Shown one piece after another: positions 23,744-32,068 of a DNA stretch of 32,068 nucleotides. Where the stretch lies: NCBI GenBank assembly GCA_021129835.1, contig JAJOKM010000043.1, positions 1 to 32,068 on the forward strand, read 5' to 3'. The DNA comes from Thermodesulfovibrionales bacterium (lineage in GTDB: Bacteria; Nitrospirota; Thermodesulfovibrionia; Thermodesulfovibrionales; Dissulfurispiraceae). How positions within the stretch are numbered: position 1 is the first letter of the stretch; every line of letters begins with the position of its first letter. Both the position numbers and the translations under genes were made by a program. The notes beneath the pieces were generated by a model. That model was not told where the DNA came from. It worked only from the letters and a program-made list of their open reading frames with translations, and ran no database searches.

Positions 23744-25282
23744 TCAATTAGCAGCCCACTTGATTATATCATCAACCATTGCCTTTATGGTGGCTTCTTG
23801 TGGCATTATGGTGACTTTAAGCCCGGCAACTTCTATTGCCTTTGTCGTAACAGGGCCTATGGAGGCTATAGCTGTGCCTCTCAAGAAATCTATTGCCTCT
23901 TCTCCTACTATATCGATAAAGTTATTGAACGTTGCAGCGCTTGTAAATGTTGCTATCGAAATCCTGCCCTCCTTTAAAAATTGCTTGAGCCTTTTGCCGT
24001 GCTTTTCGAGTTTGATAGCACGATATGTGGCCGGTGTATCTATCTTTCCTCCTAATTCCCTTACTTTTTGGGGAAATATTTCCCTCGCAATATCAGCCCT
24101 CGGAAGTAATATCTTTAATCCCTCAAGATTTTTATCTCCTCCTGCCTCCTGAACACTATGCCCTTTAACAAACGCCATTATTAAGCCCTCTGCGTTGAAC
24201 TCTTTTGGAACAAGATCTATTTTAATACCATAATTTCTGATTGCCTCAGCAGTCTTTGTGCCTATAGCGCATATCTTAATCCCCTTTAAGTCTCTAATAT
24301 CCTTGTCTCGATCAACAAACCTCTTTATGAAATACCTAAACCCGTTTGCACTTGTAAACATGAGCCAGTTGTAATCTTCTATCCTGTCTATTGTGCTGTC
24401 TATTTCAGAATAACTCGCTGGCGGAACTATTTTTGTTGTCTGAACCTCAAATATCTCGGCACCTAAATCCTCAAGTGGTCCATAATCCGGCGTATATTTC
24501 CTTGTTATTAAAATCCTGCTGCCGAAAAGAGGTCTATTTTCATACCACTTTATGGTATCTCTTAGCCTGACAACATCTCCGACTATCATTACCGCAGGTG
24601 ACCTCATCTTGCTCTCTTTTACAACTCCCGCAATATCTCTCAGGCTGCTCACAATAGTCTTCTGGTTAGGCCTTGTTCCCCACCTTACTACTGCCACTGG
24701 TGTATCTGGAGATTTTCCATGACTTAGAAGTCTTGAGGTAATGCCGCCCATATTTTTGATGCCCATCAAAAAGACAAGGGTATCGACACTGCTTGATAGC
24801 TTTGGCCAGTCTATGGAGCTTTCAGGCTTTGTTGCATCTTCATTGCCCGTGATTACTGCAAAAGATGAAGAATACCTTCTGTGGGTTAGTGGAATACCTG
24901 CATATGCAGGCACTGCTATCGAGGAACTAACACCAGGAACTATCTCAAACTCTATGCCCTCTTGTGCAAGGATCTCTGCCTCTTCACCGCCACGGCCAAA
25001 TACAAATGGATCACCGCCTTTTAACCTGCAGATAATTTTACCCTTTTTTGCCCTGTCCACGAGTGCCTGATTGATCTCACTCTGGGTCATTGCGTGGTGT
25101 CCTCCGCGTTTTCCGGCATAGATAAACTCTGCATCATGGTCGATATAATTCAGTATCTGGGCATTTAGATGGAAGTCGTATACCACAACCTCAGTCTTTT
25201 GAAGACATCGCATGCCTTTAACTGTCAGCAGCCCTATATCGCCAGGCCCTGCGCCTATGAAATAAATCTTGCCTTTTCTCAT
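23744..25282 (-). CDS. cobA/hemD: Fused uroporphyrinogen-III C-methyltransferase / uroporphyrinogen-III synthase
   Basis: Residues about 1-245 are a SAM-dependent CobA/SUMT: IYFIGAGPGDIGLLTVKG, then ICRLKGGDPFVFGRGGEEA, VPGVSSSIAVPAYAGIPLTHR and LVFLMGIKNM. Residues about 255-510 are a HemD domain (GSRILITR, LMFTSANGFRYFIKR, CAIGTKTAEAI, then ATFTSAATFNNF and IASIGPVT). The fusion closes the hydroxymethylbilane ring to uroporphyrinogen III and methylates part of it to precorrin-2 for sirohaem or cobalamin. It overlaps hemC by four bases (ATGA), so the two are translationally coupled. HemC feeds its product to the HemD half. Confidence 0.96.
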   Translation of the reverse strand: MRKGKIYFIGAGPGDIGLLTVKGMRCLQKTEVVVYDFHLNAQILNYIDHDAEFIYAGKRGGHHAMTQSEINQALVDRAKKGKIICRLKGGDPFVFGRGGEEAEILAQEGIEFEIVPGVSSSIAVPAYAGIPLTHRRYSSSFAVITGNEDATKPESSIDWPKLSSSVDTLVFLMGIKNMGGITSRLLSHGKSPDTPVAVVRWGTRPNQKTIVSSLRDIAGVVKESKMRSPAVMIVGDVVRLRDTIKWYENRPLFGSRILITRKYTPDYGPLEDLGAEIFEVQTTKIVPPASYSEIDSTIDRIEDYNWLMFTSANGFRYFIKRFVDRDKDIRDLKGIKICAIGTKTAEAIRNYGIKIDLVPKEFNAEGLIMAFVKGHSVQEAGGDKNLEGLKILLPRADIAREIFPQKVRELGGKIDTPATYRAIKLEKHGKRLKQFLKEGRISIATFTSAATFNNFIDIVGEEAIDFLRGTAIASIGPVTTKAIEVAGLKVTIMPQEATIKAMVDDIIKWAAN

Positions 25283-26247
25283 CTTAATGTCGTTATCTTT
25301 TTGGCCTCATTCAGTATCTTCTCTGCACCCCTCGAAAGGAGTTCCTCAGCGAGTTTAACACCCAAGGATTCTGCATCATCAAGATTACCCTCGATATGCA
25401 CTTTCACAATAACATCTCCTGCCACACTCCCTGCGAGTCCATCCATAATTAGTAATGACTTAAGCCCTCGGTTAATTATTCTTGCATAAGCGGCTATGGG
25501 CGCCTGACAGCCTCCCTGAAGCCTTTTTAAGAATGCCCTTTCGGCCTTTACGCAAATAGAAGTTTCCGGATGATTCAATAAGGCAACTAGTTTATTTGCA
25601 AATATATCGTCTGCCCTGCATTCAACCCCTATTGCCCCCTGACTTATTGCGGGGAGACTTACCCCGATCGGAAGGATTTCTGCTATCATCTCTGTCAATC
25701 TAAGTCTTTTGACACCTGCAGCAGCCAATATTATGGCATCAAACTGCCCTTCATCGAGTCTCCTCAGTCTTGTATCGAGGTTGCCTCTTAGTTGCTTAAT
25801 CTTCAGGTCGGGTCGTATATTCAGCAGTTGGCACGAACGTCTGAGACTACTTGTCCCTACTATGGCGCCACTCGGCAGATCCATAAATTTTTCTACTCTC
25901 TGCCTACCATTTTCCACCTTTGTTATAAAGGCATCCCTTGGGTCTTCCCTTTCACATACTGCTGCAATGCGTAAACCCTCCTGCAGATCAGCAGGCACAT
26001 CCTTCATGCTATGAACCGCGATATCTATTCTGCCGCTCAGCAGTGCCTCTTCGATCTCTTTTACAAAAAGACCCTTGCCTCCAACCTTTGACAGCGGGAC
26101 ATCTAAAATTTTATCCCCGGTAGTCTTTATCTTGTCCAATCCAATATCTATGCCTGGATGAGTCCTTTTCAACTCAGATCTTACCCACTCAGCCTGCCAT
26201 AGCGCAAGTCTGCTGCCTCGAGCGCCAATTATGAGTTTACTCTTCAT
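25279..26247 (-). CDS. hemC: Porphobilinogen deaminase (hydroxymethylbilane synthase)
   Basis: The 322-residue enzyme joins four porphobilinogens into hydroxymethylbilane. GARGSRLALWQAEWV opens the protein, HSMKDVPADLQEGL and GTSSLRRSCQLL follow, and the dipyrromethane cofactor cysteine lies in RLQGGCQAPIAAYA. The C-terminal domain is complete. Its stop overlaps the cobA/hemD start, and its ATG lies 24 bases after the SWIM-protein stop, with AAAGG close to the start and AGAGG further up. Despite the damaged genes upstream, hemC itself is intact. Confidence 0.97.
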   Translation of the reverse strand: MKSKLIIGARGSRLALWQAEWVRSELKRTHPGIDIGLDKIKTTGDKILDVPLSKVGGKGLFVKEIEEALLSGRIDIAVHSMKDVPADLQEGLRIAAVCEREDPRDAFITKVENGRQRVEKFMDLPSGAIVGTSSLRRSCQLLNIRPDLKIKQLRGNLDTRLRRLDEGQFDAIILAAAGVKRLRLTEMIAEILPIGVSLPAISQGAIGVECRADDIFANKLVALLNHPETSICVKAERAFLKRLQGGCQAPIAAYARIINRGLKSLLIMDGLAGSVAGDVIVKVHIEGNLDDAESLGVKLAEELLSRGAEKILNEAKKITTLR

Positions 26248-26271
26248 AAGCCTTTATTACCTCTAAAGAAC

Positions 26272-27126
26272 TCAATAAGCAGTTGCTGCCTGTATTCCTG
26301 CTGCTGCTCTTGCCCATAAAGAACCTGCCTCATGACGAGATGCTGTCTTTAGTATTGGTGATTTTTCTTTTTTTGCCCTTGATATCTTCGCGTCATTTTT
26401 AAGGATAGGTTCAATCCCTTCCATATCAATCCCAAAAAGCGATGACAGATCAGAGTCGTCGATAACCCTTGAACTTTTCTGTTCGACCTTTTTGAGCAGG
26501 CTGGCGGTTTTGTCTCCAACTACCATGGTTATCAGGTCATTCATCTCAACCTTTCTCGGTCTGAAAAATAGCGCCGGTTCATTATCCAGTCTTGCCCCGA
26601 CTCCATAGAGGGTTGCGGCAACATGCTTGCACATACTTGCCCAGTCAGGACAGCTGCGACTAAAAGAGATTTTTGAGGGAGATGGGAAGAGTCCTGACTT
26701 TTTATCAGTAAATACTTCTGTCAGGGCCTTTGGGAATTTGCCTTCAAGGAGCTCTTGCAGGGAGTCGAACTCTCCCTTGCAGATATTTTTTATGTTATTC
26801 CAGATTTTTTCGTCTAACGGTTTTATCCCTATTTCTACTCTGTATGGAGAAGAGTTAGAGCCCTGGACCAAGGATTTTATCAGTCCTGCATTTATCTGCA
26901 GATCCAGCACAGCGCCGTTACGAACATAGCTTCTTCCCCTGCTTATGCGGTTATGATAACCGGCATAGTTTTCTAAATTAGAATTCTATGCCTTCCCCCA
27001 CCAAGTTCTGGCCAAAGTTCTGCCCTCAATAAGAACCGGCGTTATATCGAGATTCTTCTTCTTAAGGGCGGTCACCTTTTGTTCTGCCTTTGATATGTAA
27101 GGTCTGTAAAATCCCCTGTATGCCAT
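26272..27126 (-). pseudogene. SWIM zinc-finger protein gene with in-frame amber codon
   Basis: From the ATG at 27126 (AGAGG six bases upstream) the frame reads MAYRGFYRPYISKAEQ and runs to GRTLARTWWGKA, then TAG (26986-26988, codon 47). It continues in the same frame with NSNLENYAGYHNRISRGRSY and a complete C terminus. SWIM-family proteins usually have Trp here (WWGKAW), so TGG to TAG is the simplest explanation. The SWIM motif itself, normally CSCPDW...CKH, reads RSCPDWASMCKH: the first zinc cysteine is Arg157, a one-base change from TGC to CGC. The remainder (ATG at 26910) could still be translated as 212 residues without its conserved N terminus. SWIM proteins commonly pair with SNF2 helicases, as here. 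Confidence 0.85.
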
Positions 27127-27143
27127 TCATATACCTCTATCGA

Positions 27144-27815
27144 TTACAGACTGAGTTTGAACATATCTAATATCTCCTTATTGTCCATTTCAGTTATCCA
27201 GTTTTCATTTGAACTCTGGATTATATTACGGCACAAGGTCGATTTTTCTTCCAGCATTGAGTCGATCTTCTCCTCTACTGTCCCCTTTGTTATAAATTTG
27301 TGCACAACTACCTTTTTCCTTTGACCTATCCTGAACGCCCTGTCAGTTGCCTGATTTTCGACGGCAGGGTTCCACCATCTATCAAAATAGATAACATGAT
27401 TTACATTTGTCAAATTGAGTCCCACACCCCCAGCCTTAATCGACAGGACAAAAAATGGGACATACTCTTCACTCTGAAAACGTTCGATGATCTTTTTTCT
27501 CTGCATCACCGGGATGCTTCCGTGCAGAATCAAACCTTCTCTTTTAAAGACGGTCGTTAAAAAATTACAGAGTGGTCCTGCTATTTCTTTAAACTGCGTA
27601 AAGATTAATACCTTTTCTCTCTTTTCGAAGATAGTTTCGCAAATCTCCCGTAACCGTTGAAATTTACCGCTATCGTTTTCTATATAATCTCCGCTGCCAA
27701 GGTACTGATCTGGATGATTGCATATCTGTTTAAATTTCATGAGGGAGGCAATTATAATCCCTCTTCTCTGAATACCTGTCAGCTCCTCTAAACCCCGCTT
27801 AATATCATCTACGAG
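27144..27815 (-). pseudogene. SNF2 helicase, 3' part after frameshift (RecA lobe 2)
   Basis: Read in its own frame from the CTC codon at 27815, this part encodes 223 residues (LVDDIKRGLEELTGIQRRG, later MKFKQICNHPDQYL). It carries the helicase C-terminal lobe: KVLIFTQFKEIAGPL, then SIKAGGVGLNLTNVNHVIYF, DRWWNPAVENQATDRAFRIG and a VEEKIDSMLEEK tail. It joins the 5' part perfectly if one A of the A7 run is removed, giving a normal 891-residue protein. An internal ATG (27740) could start a 198-residue fragment, which lacks the ATP-binding lobe. SWIM follows 17 bases downstream. Confidence 0.82.
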
Positions 27816-29820
27816 TTTTTTTATATGAAACGATCTGTCTCTTGGTCAGTCCAGAATAGGTCTTCATCTCTATTTTGTCAGGCAGGTCTGATATGACCGA
27901 TTTATCTGTCTTTAATCGTCTTAATATATATGGACTGATCACCTTTTTTAGCCTTCCATATCCGTAAGAGTCATTTTTTATCTTCTGGGCATACTCTGCA
28001 AATTCCTTTGAAGTCCCTAATAACCCTGGATTGATAAAATCATAGAGGGACCACAGGTCTGAGAGGCTGTTTTCTATGAGGGTGCCGGTCAGAACTATCC
28101 TATTGCGCGATTTCAGCCTTTTTACTGCCCTTGCCTGTTTTGTCCCTGGATTCTTGATTGCCTGTGCTTCATCTAAGATGACATAGTTCCATGAATAGGA
28201 CTTTATTGCCTCATATTTTTGGATTAAGGAGTATGTTGTAATGATAAGGTCATATCTATCTATAAATGAGTCGTCTTTCATGATGGTCTTACCCTTAGAG
28301 TTCACTCCAGTATGGGCGATAAAGAATTTCAGAGAGGGCGCAAAACGGATTATTTCATTCTGCCAATTTGAGAGTAGAGAAGCAGGTATGATTAGCAGGT
28401 TGGCGCCTTCGGTCTTTTTTGTCTTTAAGTCGTCTAAAAAGGCAAGAATTTGAACAGTTTTACCTAATCCCATATCATCTGCCAGGCATGCCCCGAATTG
28501 CAGCGAATGCAAAAAATGCAACCAGTTTAATCCATTCTGCTGATAAAGACGTAGTTTGGCCTTGAACCCTTTCCCCGGAAGTGTTGGCTTAATCATGGCC
28601 GGATTTCTTAATTTAGCGATAACCGATTCAAGCCACTCCCCGTTTGAGACTTCCAGTATGCCGTCACCATGGATATCCCCAAAGATCGATTTAGCGCCTA
28701 ACTGCATTTTCATGGCCTCCTTGAGGCTCAAACCGCCATTTTCTATCACTCCTTCAGTCTTTTCGAGCAGATCGAGCACCTGATTCAGTTTTTCAGAGTT
28801 CACCTCGACCCATTTCCCTTTGATATAGGCAAGTCCTTCCGATTCTTCTAATATCCTTCTTGCCTCTTTTTCTGTAATAACGGTATCTCCTAAAAGGATT
28901 TGTGCGTCGAAATTTAGGATAGAGTCCATGCCAAGATAGTTTGGAGAGGTATTCCCGATGGCGACAACAAGTTTAAACGAAGAGGCCCCACCCTTCCACC
29001 AGTCGGGTATCCTGCACAAGATTCCCGAGTCTTCATAGATCGCAATCTCTTTCAGGAATTTAAAGGCATCTTTTGGAGTCCATGCCAGAGGATGAAAGAC
29101 TTCTCCAGAGTCTAAAAGGTCTGCTACCAAATCACTCTTTTTAGCAGCTAAATGAATAGTTGCAAGGATATCTAACAGCTCCTGGCTGTGATGCCTATAT
29201 TCCTCAAGTGCAAATTTCAGAGGGATATGCCTTGATCTCCCCTGCTTGCTTAAACTCGTTGAATAGGTTGCCAGAAAGGCAAATGGATATTCCTCTGTTT
29301 TTCTGTTTTCGACAAGGTGGAAATAGACCCTGCCTATAAGGTGAACATCGGGGCTATAGGTCTTTAAGAAACCCTCTACAGTGCCGTCATACCCTTTTAT
29401 CATCTGCCGGAATTTGGTCTCTACCCGTGACCATAGAAATTTCAAGAGGGCCTCATCTAGATATTCAGCGCCTGTCATAAAAGGGGCTTTTTCTAATACT
29501 TCTTTAATCTTTTTGCCCTCCAGGGAAATATGGATTTTCTCCCTTATCTGTTCAATATCCTGGACTTGGCGTAATTTTGCTGCGAAAATACCTGTAAAAT
29601 TCCTCCAGAACTCCAAAGAGACAGACAGGGGTATCTCTCTATCAGAAAGGCCTAAAAATAATAAGGCAGAGTAAATATCTTCCTGGAATCGTCTGTATAT
29701 CTCTTTCTCTAAAACCTGTCTGCCCTTGTCTGCTTTCGCATCTGGCTTCGTATCTGAATCTATCCATTCCAACTGCATAATGCCATTCGGCATTAGAGCT
29801 GCTGTTAATTCCCGATTCAT
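27805..29820 (-). pseudogene. SNF2 helicase, 5' part before frameshift (RecA lobe 1)
   Basis: This frame encodes 671 residues. Residues about 1-400 resemble the N-terminal region of bacterial SNF2 proteins. Then come Walker A (ADDMGLGKTVQ), TTYSLIQKYE, the DEAQ box (ILDEAQAIKNPGTKQARA) and LTGTLIENSLSDLWSLYDF. It ends abnormally at SYKKTRR after an A7 run (27816-27822). With A6 the frame would continue as SYKKLVDDIKRG into the 3' part. SNF2 enzymes translocate on double-stranded DNA and remodel protein-DNA complexes; without lobe 2 the product should be inactive. The ATG is 15 bases after the hemA stop with GGGGA upstream, so it is part of the haem operon transcript. Confidence 0.85.
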
Positions 29821-29835
29821 AGCTATTCCCCGGCC

Positions 29836-31113
29836 TTATTTCCCATTTTCATGCCCATTAAGTCCATACAATCTTTGTATCACTGATACTAATTCGTCTC
29901 TGTCTACTACCTCTTCTTTTAGGGCAACTGTTGGTGGGTGTAAGAGTTCATTGATTATTGATGTCGCCATCTGCTGAACTGACCGCATCTTTTCGCCGTC
30001 GAGGTCGGGGAATTTATTTCTAAACTTCCTGATCTCTTTTTCCTTTATCCTTTCTGCTTTTTGTCGCATCTCTACAATGACAGGAACTGAATTCAGGGAC
30101 GGCACCCACTTAATGAATTTTTCCACCTCTTCATCCACTATCCTTTCCGCCTTTTCTACCTCCTTTTTCCTCTCAAAGAGATTTGAGTCTGCAACTCCCT
30201 GAAGGTCATCGATGTCATAAAGATAAACATTGCCTATCCTGTTTATTTTTGGATCTATGTTTCTGGGCACTGATATATCTATTATAAAGACAGGCTTGTG
30301 TCTTCTTTTTTTCATAACCGCCTTCATCTCTTCTTTATTGAGGACATAATCTGGGGCGCCTGTCGAGCAGATTATTATATCCATATGCACTATCTCTTGC
30401 AAGAAGTCTTCGAATCTTGCTGGTCTGCCACCGAATTTTTCAGCAAGCTCACAACATCGCTCATATGTCCTGTTTACAACCACAACATCCTTTGCGCCAC
30501 TCCTCACAATACATCGTGCCGTAAGTTCGGCCATTTCTCCTGCACCAAGGAGCATGCAAGATTTTCCTGAAAGGCCTCCAAATATCTTTTTTGCGAGCTC
30601 TACCGCTGCAAAACCTACGGAGACCGCATTTTCAGCAATTCTCGTCTCTGTCCTGACCCTTTTGGCCGTGGATATTGCCTTTCTCATCAATCTATTCAAT
30701 AAAACACCCGTCGTTTTTTTGGTGAGCGCAAAGTCAAAGGCCTCTTTGAATTGACCGAGTATCTGAGGTTCACCAACCACCATAGAATCAAGGCTTGAGG
30801 CGACCATTAAGATATGTCTTATGGCATCAGATCCAGCGCGAATGTATAGTGACTTTTCGAAGACATCCCTCTGTATGCCGTGAAAAGCAGAGATGAAATT
30901 TTTTATACCCTCTACTGCTGAAGCAGTAGCAGTATCTACATGTGAATATATTTCTACCCTGTTGCATGTCGAAAGCAGGGCTACTTCTTTCACTTCTGAT
31001 AATTTTTTTAGGCCAAATATCCCCTCTTCGACCATTGACCCGTTAAATGCGAGCCTCTCCCTGATTTCTACATCAGCGGTTCTGTGATTTAATCCTATAG
31101 CAAGAATTTTCAT
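29836..31113 (-). CDS. hemA: Glutamyl-tRNA reductase
   Basis: The 425-residue enzyme reduces glutamyl-tRNA to glutamate-1-semialdehyde, the first committed step of the C5 haem pathway. It begins MKILAIGLNHRTADVEIRER, with the nucleophile Cys50 in LLSTCNRVEIY. SSLDSMVVGEPQILGQ, the NADPH-binding GAGEMAELTARCIV and IIDISVPRNIDP follow, then a helical dimerisation domain. The N-terminal Lys-Ile near the start may matter for turnover, as in enteric HemA, but this is not tested. It overlaps ccsA by four bases (ATGA), so the two are translationally coupled. Confidence 0.97.
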   Translation of the reverse strand: MKILAIGLNHRTADVEIRERLAFNGSMVEEGIFGLKKLSEVKEVALLSTCNRVEIYSHVDTATASAVEGIKNFISAFHGIQRDVFEKSLYIRAGSDAIRHILMVASSLDSMVVGEPQILGQFKEAFDFALTKKTTGVLLNRLMRKAISTAKRVRTETRIAENAVSVGFAAVELAKKIFGGLSGKSCMLLGAGEMAELTARCIVRSGAKDVVVVNRTYERCCELAEKFGGRPARFEDFLQEIVHMDIIICSTGAPDYVLNKEEMKAVMKKRRHKPVFIIDISVPRNIDPKINRIGNVYLYDIDDLQGVADSNLFERKKEVEKAERIVDEEVEKFIKWVPSLNSVPVIVEMRQKAERIKEKEIRKFRNKFPDLDGEKMRSVQQMATSIINELLHPPTVALKEEVVDRDELVSVIQRLYGLNGHENGK

Positions 31114-31925
31114 GAGAATGTATGTATGCTCTTTAAAAATAGATCAGCGCCAAAAAATGCAAATAATACCGTCGAAAAACCGGCAATAGATAGTGCGGCA
31201 ATCTTTCTCCCTTTCCACCCAATAGCTAACCTCACAAAAAGAGCGAGGGCATAAACTCCCCATATTATAAGCGCCAAAATCTCCTTGGGATCCCATCTCC
31301 AATAAGCTCCCCATGCGGCTTCGGCCCCTATCGCACCTGCTATTATAGCAAGGGTAAAGAGTGGAAACCCTATAACAATAAGTCTGTAATTTATCTCATC
31401 GAGTACCTGAAGGCTCGGCAACCTTTGAAAAAGCTCGCGCGGATGTCTTGATTTTAGATAATACTCCTGAATTAGATACATTATCCCAATTCCGAATGCC
31501 ACGGCAAAGGCCGCATAACTAAGAAACGCCAGCAGGGTATGCACTTCAAGCCAGTAGTCTTGAAGTATCGGGCTCAGTGGGCGCATCTCTCCTGGAGAAA
31601 TAAGCGCAATAAGCATCAGAATAGAGACAATGGGCAAGATAAAAGAACCCATTATACCAATTTGATATCTGTATTTAAGAAAGAAAAATAGCAAGACAAT
31701 GCACCATGCAAAAAAAGAAGAGGCTTCATGCATGCCGACTGCGGGAAGGTGCCCCATTGCTATATATCTATAGACAATATTGGCCGTGTGCATCAGAAAT
31801 CCAGAGCCAACAAAGAGGTGTATTATTTTCGATGACCCCTTGCCTCCCTTAAGTATTCCGCAAATGCCCATGATTGCTGCAATGAAGTAAAGTACGAAGG
31901 CTAATTTAAAGAGGATATCTTCCAT
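31110..31925 (-). CDS. ccsA: Cytochrome c assembly protein CcsA/ResC family (HemX-like)
   Basis: The 271-residue integral membrane protein has about eight hydrophobic helices. The WWD-type haem-handling motif appears as WGAYWRWDPKEILALIIW (about residues 210-227). This family works in System II cytochrome c biogenesis, passing haem to apocytochrome with ResB/CcsB; HemX relatives next to hemA may also tune HemA levels. A ResB partner is not in the window. The position directly before hemA, with overlapping stop and start, is the usual one in many anaerobes. It is the first gene of the operon, and a heptad repeat lies directly upstream where the promoter should be. Confidence 0.93.
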   Translation of the reverse strand: MEDILFKLAFVLYFIAAIMGICGILKGGKGSSKIIHLFVGSGFLMHTANIVYRYIAMGHLPAVGMHEASSFFAWCIVLLFFFLKYRYQIGIMGSFILPIVSILMLIALISPGEMRPLSPILQDYWLEVHTLLAFLSYAAFAVAFGIGIMYLIQEYYLKSRHPRELFQRLPSLQVLDEINYRLIVIGFPLFTLAIIAGAIGAEAAWGAYWRWDPKEILALIIWGVYALALFVRLAIGWKGRKIAALSIAGFSTVLFAFFGADLFLKSIHTFS

Positions 31926-31931
31926 CTTTTA

Positions 31932-32005
31932 ACAAGGTTCCAGGTTCAAAGTTCACGGTTCACGGTTAACAACCCTTCAGAACTTGAACCGTGAACCTGA
32001 GCAGT
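31932..32005. repeat. Heptad hairpin in the haem operon leader
   Basis: Units such as CAGGTTC, AAAGTTC and ACGGTTC form the left arm and CTTGAAC, CGTGAAC the right. GTTAACAACC and TTCAGAAC in the middle match 4250-4268. It sits seven bases from the ccsA start codon, so it must be in the leader or overlap the promoter of the haem operon. Confidence 0.68.
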
Positions 32006-32015
32006 TATCTTTATT

Positions 32016-32068
32016 GGTTCTTCTCCAAATTTAGTAGAGATTAGGTAGTGTAGGGCTTTATGCCCGTA
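32016..32068. mobile_element. ISL3-like miniature element, cut by the window end
   Basis: The sequence starts GGTTCTTCTCCAAATTT and matches the reverse complement of 198-250 with two mismatches over 53 bases. Only the first end is inside the window. Whether a transposase gene lies beyond cannot be seen. Confidence 0.6.

Noticed and set aside
26986..26988. Recoded TAG (extra amino acid) in the SWIM gene
   Set aside because: secA and the lipoprotein gene both stop at TAG where their products should end, and there is no sign of a pyrrolysine system in the window; a nonsense mutation is simpler.

Overview
The window reads as a chromosomal segment of a moderately A+T-rich diderm (Gram-negative) bacterium. 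Envelope and secretion genes support this: MurJ, SecA, an Slt-type lytic transglycosylase, a YkuD L,D-transpeptidase, a Braun-type lipoprotein, an M23 metallopeptidase and type IV pilus ATPases. The order ccsA-hemA-...-hemC-cobA/hemD, the System II cytochrome c assembly protein, the COG2509 flavoprotein beside surE/pcm and the heavy load of short intergenic repeats fit Nitrospirota or former deltaproteobacteria. That placement is inference; no rRNA gene is present.

Layout: 1-523 is gene-free and made of repeats. 524-3917 holds htpX (minus) divergent from murJ, then a metallo-beta-lactamase-fold hydrolase. A tRNA-Met(CAT) lies at 4077-4150. 4305-10225 is a minus-strand block: slt, aroC, a PilU-like ATPase and pilT. 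secA (plus) follows, then an L,D-transpeptidase facing a small lipoprotein that ends in lysine. 15373-21216 is a plus-strand run: surE, COG2509 flavoprotein, pcm, a GT2 glycosyltransferase and mnmG. 21328-23563 (minus) carries an HMA-like protein, a zinc-ribbon protein and an M23 peptidase. 23744-31925 (minus) is a compact haem operon, ccsA-hemA-[SNF2 helicase-SWIM protein]-hemC-cobA/hemD, with 4-bp overlaps at two junctions.

The most striking content is not conventional genes. (1) At least nine intergenic spots hold arrays of degenerate 7-bp units (8- and 9-bp in two places), usually as two opposed arms able to fold into a hairpin. (2) A second family of about 150-160 bp, with inverted ends close to GTAATAGTTCACC, abuts the 5' end of three genes; in two of them (slt and the L,D-transpeptidase) the only canonical upstream start lies in or beyond the repeat, so the reading frame runs through it into the signal peptide. 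(3) ISL3-like miniature elements and GTCATTCCCGC-type repeats also occur, one of the latter interrupted by a heptad hairpin. (4) The SWIM/SNF2 pair inside the haem operon carries three apparent lesions: an amber codon, a lost zinc cysteine and a frameshift at an A7 run. It looks like a decaying module inside an otherwise intact operon.

Several genes have apparent starts that merely read back into repeats; I moved those starts downstream (pilT, PilU-like, mnmG, HMA-like, hydrolase).
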